Positions 55,448-61,359 of a stretch of DNA of 61,359 bases are shown in pieces. Origin of the DNA: Siphonobacter sp. BAB-5405 (GTDB lineage: Bacteria > Bacteroidota > Bacteroidia > Cytophagales > Spirosomataceae); assembly GCF_002872335.1 (NCBI RefSeq), contig NZ_NJAG01000008.1, positions 1-61,359 on the forward strand, read 5' to 3'. Below the pieces are notes generated by a model. It worked only from the letters and a program-made list of their open reading frames with translations, did not search any database and was not told the origin of the DNA. How positions within the stretch are numbered: position 1 is the stretch's first letter; every line of letters starts with the position of its first letter. A program made the translations under genes and the position numbers.

Positions 55448-56701
55448 GTGAAGCATTCGAAATTTCTGTTCTTTCTGCTCAGTATCATCGTCCTGTTTGT
55501 GGCCGTGGAGTACTTCCGTCCGCGACCCATCGACTGGACGCGGACGTATCGGAATGACCAGAAAATGCCTTTCGCTACCCAAGCCCTTTATGACCTGCTG
55601 CCGGGACTGTTTCCGAAACAACCCGTTCGCTCGGTACGCCTGCCTTTTTATAACCTCTGGAAAGAACAGCAACTCGCTCCCCGGAGTACCTACTTATACA
55701 TCAGCGAAAACTGTACGCTCGAAGACGCCGACGTAAAGGCTTTGTTTGCGTACCTGAAACGCGGAAATGTCGTTTTTCTCTCGGCCAACGGTTTTCCACA
55801 GCTTCTGCTGGATTCACTGCATTTGAAAATAGGTACCAATCATCTGGTTGATTTCAACCGGGCGTATCAGGAACAGGCTCAACCGGACGAAGATCAGCAG
55901 GCTTTTTACAACCGCTTTCGGCTCGATACCATGGCTCTGAACCTGACGAATCCGGCCTTCAAACAACCCGGTAAGGGCTTTGTCCTGGAAAGAGAAACCG
56001 CTGAAAACCATTTCCTTACTACTGAGTCTACACAGAAAGCTACGGTTTTGGGCGTAAACCAGCACGGGCAGTATAATTTCCTGAAATTCAACCTCGGAGC
56101 GGGTACGTTGTACCTGCATTCGGCTCCGGAAGTCTTTACCAATTATTACCTCCTGCAACAGGGTGACGCCAATTATGCCTTTCGGGCCCTTTCGTACTTA
56201 CCCAATTTACCCATTCTGTGGGATGAATATACGGAACAGGGTCGCGAGGGAGAAAAAAGCCTGTTTCGCTTTCTCTTTACCAGTCCAAGCCTAATTTGGG
56301 CGTATTACCTGACTCTGGCGGCTTTATTTTTGTTTGTACTCTTTGAAAGTAAACGACGACAACGCGTCATTCCGGTACTGGATCCGCTACGGAATAGCTC
56401 CCTGGAATTCGTCGAAACGGTAGGCCAGTTATACTACCATCAGGCCGATCATAGCGTGATTGCCGAAAAGAAAATTCAGCATTGGCTGACGTACGTACGC
56501 CAGCGGTTTGGTCTGAAAACGACGGAGCTGGACGAAGAATTTAAAGAATTACTTACGGCAAAAAGCGGACTCGAACGTTCCGAAATTGATCGATTATTGG
56601 GTCGAATCGGGCAGGTACGATACTTTTCAGGAAATTTGCCCGAAAACCAGCTGGTTGATCTGAGTAACCAGATTGAACAATTTTACCAGCGTACCCAGTA
56701 A
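55448..56701 (+). CDS. DUF4350 domain membrane protein
   Basis: About 417 aa from a GTG (VKHSKFLFFLLSIIVLFVAV); an upstream TTG at 55400 gives 433 aa. An N-terminal membrane helix is followed by an extracytoplasmic DUF4350 domain (with YISENCTLEDADVKALFAYLKRG), a second helix (about 288-310 of the shorter form), then a cytoplasmic tail rich in charged helices. It begins about 100 bp after the DUF4129 gene, with a small repeat between, and ends 3 bp before the AAA+ gene. Confidence 0.82.
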   Translation: MKHSKFLFFLLSIIVLFVAVEYFRPRPIDWTRTYRNDQKMPFATQALYDLLPGLFPKQPVRSVRLPFYNLWKEQQLAPRSTYLYISENCTLEDADVKALFAYLKRGNVVFLSANGFPQLLLDSLHLKIGTNHLVDFNRAYQEQAQPDEDQQAFYNRFRLDTMALNLTNPAFKQPGKGFVLERETAENHFLTTESTQKATVLGVNQHGQYNFLKFNLGAGTLYLHSAPEVFTNYYLLQQGDANYAFRALSYLPNLPILWDEYTEQGREGEKSLFRFLFTSPSLIWAYYLTLAALFLFVLFESKRRQRVIPVLDPLRNSSLEFVETVGQLYYHQADHSVIAEKKIQHWLTYVRQRFGLKTTELDEEFKELLTAKSGLERSEIDRLLGRIGQVRYFSGNLPENQLVDLSNQIEQFYQRTQ

Positions 56702-56704
56702 CCC

Positions 56705-58399
56705 ATGACCCAGATTCAGGAAACCATTCGGCGTATTCAGGAGATTGCCCGCTATCTGCAACGGCTGGAATCGGATGATGACGCTCTGTTTGCTGAACTG
56801 AATGCCATCGACAAAGCCGTGATTGCTCAGTTGCTGGAAGAGTACAAAGTCGTTGAAAAACAGTTCAAGCCCATTAAACTGCTCCGGTACGAAGTGCTGA
56901 ATCAGTTGCAGGAAGAACGCCCGCCCCTGCGTGCAGAAGACGTGGATTTTTACCGCGAACGCATCGAACGGAGAGATACCGAATACTTTCAGAAGTACGG
57001 ATTAAAAGTGGTCGAAGGCCTGGCAAACTCCGAGCCGCGAGATTCGTTCAGTGTATATCGCCGTCAGGGCAAAAGTCTGTACTTCCGGTTGTTGTACCCG
57101 ATTTTTTACCGAAAACTGCAATCCAATCTTATCAAGCCAGCCCTGCAGGAAATTACTACTGCTATTGCCGAAACGCTGGGATTGAGTGAGTACCGCACGC
57201 ATACTGTTGATTTCCGGGGGAGCACCAATTTTGGTTCGCTCGTATGCTGGCTGGCTCTGTACCCGGCCCGCTTTCGCTCGCATCAGGAATGCCATCACCT
57301 GTTTCTGACCATTACGGCTGATGGATTAAAGGCTGGTTTGTGGTCGGGGCTTACTAATAAGGCTTCCTTTGAAGGCTCCGTCCAGAACGTTCAATCCTAC
57401 GAAACAGCGGTAGAGTTCTTGAAACGATTGCGTAGCGATTACTACGTATTCAATCAGGAAGGAAAAACGCCTAGGAAATCCACAAAAAAAGCGGTTGTAT
57501 CGACACCGGCTCCGGTTGTTGCCGAACCCATACCAGCGTATCAGCCCCGGCCTTATACCGCAGCGGATGCTTTGCAGGAGTTGTTTCTCACGGACGAACG
57601 CTTTCAGGAAATTCAGGATGCGTTGGTGTACAAGCAAAATTTGATTTTGCAGGGTCCGCCCGGCGTGGGGAAAACCTTCGTAGCCAAACGGCTTGCCTAT
57701 ACATTATTGGGTGCTCGGGACGAAAGCCGTATCGAAACGATTCAGTTTCACCAGTCGTACGCCTACGAAGATTTTATGCAGGGACTACGGCCCGATGGAG
57801 CGGGTAATTTTTATTTGCGAAACGGTGTATTTTACGAATTCTGTAAGCGAGCTGGGCAGTCTGATCAACCTTTTGTATTCATTGTCGACGAAATCAACCG
57901 GGGCAACTTAAGCCGAATTTTTGGGGAATTGTTTCAATTGATGGAAAGCGATAAACGAGGCCCCGCTCACGCCATTACGCTGACGTATTCGGAAGAACGC
58001 TTTTTCGTACCCGCCAATGTCTATCTGATTGGGACCATGAATACCGCCGACCGCTCATTGGCTCTGGTGGATTACGCCCTGCGGAGACGTTTTGCCTTCA
58101 TCGAGCTAGCTCCCACATTCAGTACCAAGTTTCAAGCATTACTGGAAAACGAGGCCGTATCAGCGGAGTTTATCCACATTTTGGTGAATAAATTGGAGTT
58201 TATCAACAAAGTTATCCACAATGACCGCAATCTGGGCAGTGGATATCTCATTGGTCATAGTTACTTCACCCATCCGCAAATGCCCGAAAAAGAATGGTTC
58301 CTACGTATCATTCGACTGGAAATTGCTCCGCTGTTGCGAGAGTACTGGTTTGATGAACCGGACCAGGCGGAAGAACAAATTCAGCGGCTACTGGCGTAA
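56705..58399 (+). CDS. McrB-type AAA+ ATPase in the position of MoxR
   Basis: A 564-aa protein. An N-terminal helical region (1-80) and a mixed domain (about 100-250) resembling the MrcB N-terminal (DUF3578-like) domain are followed by an AAA+ module: Walker A GPPGVGKT (317-324), Walker B FVFIVDE (390-396), sensor GTMNTADRS (443-451) and an arginine-rich ALRRRF (458-463). The order and the NRGN..RIFGEL segment match McrB of 5-methylcytosine restriction systems. There is no mcrC downstream; the next gene is thrC. It begins 3 bp after the DUF4350 gene. MoxR and McrB ATPases are both in the helix-2-insert AAA+ clade, so it may serve the MoxR role here. This role is inference. Confidence 0.85.
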   Translation: MTQIQETIRRIQEIARYLQRLESDDDALFAELNAIDKAVIAQLLEEYKVVEKQFKPIKLLRYEVLNQLQEERPPLRAEDVDFYRERIERRDTEYFQKYGLKVVEGLANSEPRDSFSVYRRQGKSLYFRLLYPIFYRKLQSNLIKPALQEITTAIAETLGLSEYRTHTVDFRGSTNFGSLVCWLALYPARFRSHQECHHLFLTITADGLKAGLWSGLTNKASFEGSVQNVQSYETAVEFLKRLRSDYYVFNQEGKTPRKSTKKAVVSTPAPVVAEPIPAYQPRPYTAADALQELFLTDERFQEIQDALVYKQNLILQGPPGVGKTFVAKRLAYTLLGARDESRIETIQFHQSYAYEDFMQGLRPDGAGNFYLRNGVFYEFCKRAGQSDQPFVFIVDEINRGNLSRIFGELFQLMESDKRGPAHAITLTYSEERFFVPANVYLIGTMNTADRSLALVDYALRRRFAFIELAPTFSTKFQALLENEAVSAEFIHILVNKLEFINKVIHNDRNLGSGYLIGHSYFTHPQMPEKEWFLRIIRLEIAPLLREYWFDEPDQAEEQIQRLLA

Positions 58400-58544
58400 T
58401 TTCACAAAATTCTATTTGGCAGGCCGGGGGGAAACCCCGAATTTTGTCCTCGTTTTATTAAAAACGATTTACTGTTACGCAGGCGGTGGTTTTCAGGCAA
58501 GAGGCTGCTGGAAAGACGGAACGGTAAATTGAAAACTTATTCGG

Positions 58545-59843
58545 ATGAAACTATATTCCACCAAGCACCAGAGTCCTGACGTTAGCTTAGAAGAGGCTGT
58601 TTTTCGTGGGTTGCCCCCCGATAATGGGTTGTACATGCCCGAATATATTCCGACCCTTCCGCTTTCATTTTTTGAAACGATTCAGGATTTATCGCTACCC
58701 GAGATTGCTTTGGAAGTTTCTAAAGCTTTGATTGGCGATGACATTCCCGAAGCCGACCTTAAACGCATCGTCGATCAGGCCATTACGTTCGATGCCCCGG
58801 TGGTAGCGGTAGAACCTGATACCTACGTGCTCGAATTATTCCACGGGCCTTCCATGGCCTTCAAGGATTTTGGGGCTCGTTTCATGGCAGCGTTGATGTC
58901 CTACTTCCTGGAAAAATCAGCGAAGGAAATTCATATTCTCGTAGCCACATCCGGTGATACGGGTGGTGCGGTTGCTCAGGGCTTTTACCAAACTCCGGGC
59001 GTTAAGGTTACGATCTTGTACCCCCGTGGCAAGGTTTCTGACATTCAGGAGAAACAATTGACCACCCTTGGAGCCAACGTTACGGCGTTGGAAGTCGAAG
59101 GTACGTTTGACGATTGCCAGCGATTGGTGAAAGAAGCATTTTTGGATGCTGATTTACGGGCGAAATTTAACTTAGCTTCGGCTAACTCGATCAATATCAG
59201 TCGTTTGATTCCGCAGGCGTTTTACTATTTCAATGCCTACGCTCGTCTCAAGCATCTGGGTAAGCCTCTGGTGTTTAGCGTGCCGAGTGGAAACTTTGGC
59301 AACCTGTCGGCGGGAATCATTGCGTATCGCATGGGTCTGCCCGTACGTAAATTCATTGCGGCGACCAACAGTAATCACGTCGTACCGGAATACTTGTCAA
59401 CGGGCATATTCGAGCCGAAACCCTCCCAGGAAACCATTTCAAACGCGATGGATGTGGGCAACCCCAGTAACTTCCCGCGTTTACTGCTCCTGAGCGGCGG
59501 TGAATGGGAAACCGCTAAGGATTTGATAACGGGCATCTGGTACGACGACGCACAAACGCAGGATGCCATTCGCCACGCCTATGATTCGACGGCTTATCTG
59601 CTCTGTCCGCATACGGCCATTGCGTATCAAGGACTAAAAGATACGGTAGCCGAGCTGGAGGAGGATGTAACGGGTGTATTCTTATCTACGGCTCATTATG
59701 CAAAGTTTCTCCCTACGATGGAGGCGACGCTCGGTACTACACTACCCGTTCCTGAACGATTGGCCGAATTGCTCGACAAGCATAAAGTAGCCATCCCTAT
59801 GAGCAGCAACTTTGCTGATTTCAAAGCCTATCTATTGGGCTAA
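58545..59843 (+). CDS. thrC: Threonine synthase
   Basis: A 432-aa PLP enzyme that converts O-phosphohomoserine to threonine. Lys107 in GPSMAFKDFGARF is the Schiff-base lysine, and TSGDTGGAVAQGF binds the PLP phosphate. ALYPRGKVS-like substrate segments and VFSVPSGNFGNLSAGIIA are present. The length matches the family. Promoter consensus is not obvious upstream; a terminator is present just downstream. Confidence 0.97.
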   Translation: MKLYSTKHQSPDVSLEEAVFRGLPPDNGLYMPEYIPTLPLSFFETIQDLSLPEIALEVSKALIGDDIPEADLKRIVDQAITFDAPVVAVEPDTYVLELFHGPSMAFKDFGARFMAALMSYFLEKSAKEIHILVATSGDTGGAVAQGFYQTPGVKVTILYPRGKVSDIQEKQLTTLGANVTALEVEGTFDDCQRLVKEAFLDADLRAKFNLASANSINISRLIPQAFYYFNAYARLKHLGKPLVFSVPSGNFGNLSAGIIAYRMGLPVRKFIAATNSNHVVPEYLSTGIFEPKPSQETISNAMDVGNPSNFPRLLLLSGGEWETAKDLITGIWYDDAQTQDAIRHAYDSTAYLLCPHTAIAYQGLKDTVAELEEDVTGVFLSTAHYAKFLPTMEATLGTTLPVPERLAELLDKHKVAIPMSSNFADFKAYLLG

Positions 59844-59862
59844 CGATCAATTACTTTTTCAT

Positions 59863-59899
59863 AAAAAAGGGCCAGACGCATTCCGTTTGGCCCTTTTTT
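59863..59899 (+). terminator. Terminator of thrC
   Basis: AAAAAAGGGCCAGACG pairs with CGTTTGGCCCTTTTTT (one wobble) around a 5-nt loop, 20 bp after the stop. Confidence 0.88.
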
Positions 59900-60196
59900 G
59901 TTTCATGGTTTTCGAAACAACGTGTATAGGAATCAACGAAGCTGAATGGCATACGGGGTAATATTGGGAGTTTATTTCCCCAAATTTTGGGTGAAAAGCC
60001 GTTTGGTATCGGTTTTTATCGTTTAAAGACATCTGAAATGCCTTCAACACATTAAGAATACATACCGACCATCAACCAACCTTGAAAAACAAAGTACTTC
60101 AACCTGAATAATTGAATTTATAACCAACCTGCGTTACCATCAATTTATACGAGTATCAACCTATCACTTAAAATTATTCCAACCTGCGTTATTGCC
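59900..60196. other. Upstream region of the coiled-coil lipoprotein, with direct repeats
   Basis: No gene. CCAACCTGCGTTA occurs twice, at 60124-60136 and 60179-60191, exactly 55 bp apart, and shorter CAACC-type motifs are scattered between. The second copy overlaps the start of the lipoprotein leader. It may be a regulator site. Confidence 0.45.
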
Positions 60197-60673
60197 ATGA
60201 AGAAAAGTTTGATTGCCCTCAGTACCGCTTTGGCTTTAGGAATGTTTACCCTGACTTCCTGCGAAGAAAAGCCCAAGAGTGCCGAAGAAACGTTAGCTGA
60301 TGCTAAACAGGAAGCACGCGAAGAAAAAGCGGATATTAATGAAGATTTACAGGAAGCGAAAAACGATGCGTCTGAAAAGCGTGCGGAAGTAAACGCGGAG
60401 TTGAAGGAAGAAGAACGCGAGTTTCTTGCCAAAATGCAAACCCAACGCGATAACATCGATGCTGAATTGAAGCAAATCGACGCGAAGCTGGACAACGCCA
60501 AAGGCGAAGAGAAAGCCCGCTGGGAGGCTCGGAAAGATCGGCTCGAAAAGCGAAAAGATAGAATCGACGAAAACATGACCGAACTTAAAGGTGGTCTGAA
60601 ACGCGATTGGAAAAGCTTTAAGTCGGACGTTGAAAAAACGTTTGACGACATTAAGAAAGATTTGAAAAACTAA
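60197..60673 (+). CDS. Coiled-coil lipoprotein
   Basis: A 158-aa protein with a lipoprotein signal (ALGMFTLTSC, Cys at residue 22) and then an almost entirely charged helical region with Glu, Lys, Asp and Ala dominant, such as KQEAREEKADINEDLQEAKN. It resembles LEA- and apolipoprotein-like stress proteins. I do not recognise a defined domain. The next gene follows by 46 bp on the same strand, and both are helix-rich, so they may be co-expressed under envelope or desiccation stress. Confidence 0.75.
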   Translation: MKKSLIALSTALALGMFTLTSCEEKPKSAEETLADAKQEAREEKADINEDLQEAKNDASEKRAEVNAELKEEEREFLAKMQTQRDNIDAELKQIDAKLDNAKGEEKARWEARKDRLEKRKDRIDENMTELKGGLKRDWKSFKSDVEKTFDDIKKDLKN

Positions 60674-60719
60674 TTATCAGGCCCTAATTGGGTTCTATAA
60701 TCACAAAATATATTCAACC

Positions 60720-61082
60720 ATGGCTAGTAAAAGTCTTTTAGGATTCGCCGCTGCCGGAGCTGTAGGCGTATTAATCGGAATCATCGTTGCTCCTGAAAGT
60801 GGCAACAAAAATGTTAAGAAAATCAAACGCTTCGTTAATGATTGGGCTAGCAAAATGCTCGACGAAATCGAAGCTGGTAAAAGCTCTCTGGGTGAATTCG
60901 CGGATGAAGCCGAAGAAAAAGCTTACGAACTGAAAGGTAAAGCTCAGTCGAAAGTAGAAGACTTTAAAGACAGTGCTTACGAGTTGAAAGGTGAAGCAGC
61001 GGCTAAAGCGGAAAATTTCGCTGACGATGTAAAACAAACCTACTCAGACGTTCAGAGCGAAGCCAAGAGATCATTCTCTTAA
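60720..61082 (+). CDS. YtxH domain-containing protein
   Basis: A 120-aa protein starting MASKSLLGFAAAGAVGVLIG, a short hydrophobic helix with Gly, as in YtxH proteins (PF12732), followed by charged amphipathic repeats (AYELKGKAQSKVEDFKDSAY, ELKGEAAAKAENFADDVK). Members are associated with general stress responses. The 11-residue helical repeats resemble LEA proteins. It is probably transcribed with the preceding lipoprotein gene. Confidence 0.85.
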   Translation: MASKSLLGFAAAGAVGVLIGIIVAPESGNKNVKKIKRFVNDWASKMLDEIEAGKSSLGEFADEAEEKAYELKGKAQSKVEDFKDSAYELKGEAAAKAENFADDVKQTYSDVQSEAKRSFS

Positions 61083-61142
61083 GACTTATTTATCCAACCC
61101 GAATAGGGGTGCATAAACACCTCATAAAAAACCCGGTAAGAT

Positions 61143-61359
61143 TGGACTAGCCCCCAAAAGTTGGACGGATTTAGAATTTGTTTGGAAAGTAATGAGCTCG
61201 ATATTCGATCGGGCTCATTGCTTTTAAATTAAGCTTAATTCGGTCGGTATTATAATAGGTAATATAGTTTGCAATATCTTTCTTAAGCTCTTGGATAGAT
61301 TCATAGGTATTGAGATAAAAAAGTTCGGACTTTAAGGTGCCAAAAAAGTTTTCCATGAC
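61143..61359 (-). mobile_element. End of an IS3-family insertion sequence (cut by the window edge)
   Basis: The terminal sequence TGGACTAGCCCCCAAAAGTT begins at about 61143 and resembles IS3-group inverted repeats. Next to it is the C-terminal end of an orfB-type transposase. The other end and target duplication lie outside the window. Confidence 0.8.
61171..61359 (-). CDS. IS3-family transposase (orfB), C-terminal part
   Basis: The partial frame encodes the end of an rve-type transposase with a catalytic-region hallmark: MENFFGTLKSELFYLN carries the Glu of the DDE triad, and NYITYYNTDRIKLNLKAMSP then EYRAHYFPNKF are typical of the IS3/IS150 group. The gene continues past the right edge, so completeness is unknown. 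Confidence 0.9.
   Translation of the reverse strand, partial: VMENFFGTLKSELFYLNTYESIQELKKDIANYITYYNTDRIKLNLKAMSPIEYRAHYFPNKF

Noticed and set aside
56705-58399. Type IV restriction system (McrBC)
   Set aside because: The ATPase is McrB-like but no McrC nuclease follows, and the operon partners are membrane proteins, so a restriction function is not supported.
58221-58532. 103-codon plus-strand frame overlapping the McrB-like gene
   Set aside because: It is a shadow in another frame of the ATPase 3' end; the tail runs into non-coding sequence.
1-61359. CRISPR array, rRNA genes, prophage or integron
   Set aside because: No regularly spaced repeats, ribosomal RNA sequence, phage modules or attC-like sites were found; only a single IS end is present.

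Overview
The window comes from a bacterium of the phylum Bacteroidota, most likely a Cytophagales member related to Spirosoma or Siphonobacter; the genus is a guess. Supporting signs are a GLPGLI-family protein, large TonB-dependent-type outer-membrane barrels with carboxypeptidase-regulatory N-termini, a zinc-less type B bL31 with a Bacteroidota promoter (TTTG-N20-TATTTTTG), an LptD of the Bacteroidota type, and starts without Shine-Dalgarno sequences.

Layout. 10-9005 (minus) is a potassium-uptake operon: a 28-aa membrane micropeptide, kdpF, kdpA, kdpB, a 320-bp non-coding insert, kdpC, a porin, a soluble KdpD sensor fragment and a separate histidine kinase. 9125-20404 is a mixed region: an AraC regulator with a DUF1398 protein, a RibD/DHFR-like reductase, a small lipoprotein, a class B1 metallo-beta-lactamase with a broken frame, an NtrC-type regulator, an OmpA-family lipoprotein, a lipase, a six-hairpin glycosidase and two small orphan genes. 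20509-31722 is mostly housekeeping: nrdA, rpmE2, an SdiA-regulated-type lipoprotein (frame broken), a SelW-like protein, YraN, alpha-L-fucosidase, PAP2 phosphatase, cell-wall amidase, lptD (frame broken near the end) and tRNA-Lys(CTT). 31772-36451 is AT-rich and gene-poor, with a sugar transferase, an AraC regulator and candidate small transcripts. 36479-43654 (minus) holds an SGNH esterase, a PolB-type exonuclease, lipB, cobA and a sulfite/nitrite reductase fused to a HEPN-like domain. 44009-51080 carries outer-membrane barrels and a GLPGLI protein. 51887-58399 is a membrane-protein cluster (RDD, SpoIIM, a multipass protein, DUF4129, DUF4350) that ends in an McrB-type AAA+ ATPase. thrC, two probable envelope-stress proteins and the end of an IS3-family element close the window.

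How genes work together. KdpFABC forms the K+ pump, and the KdpD fragment plus kinase probably sense K+ or turgor. CobA makes the siroheme precursor that the adjacent reductase needs. The RDD-SpoIIM-DUF4129-DUF4350-AAA+ genes are tightly packed and look like one functional unit; the ATPase sits where a MoxR ATPase would be expected, which is the most interesting arrangement here.

Quality note. Five genes are broken by single-base indels, three of them at or beside homopolymers, and each can be restored by one base. This looks more like residual sequence error than decay, although phase variation at the longest tract (T10) is possible.
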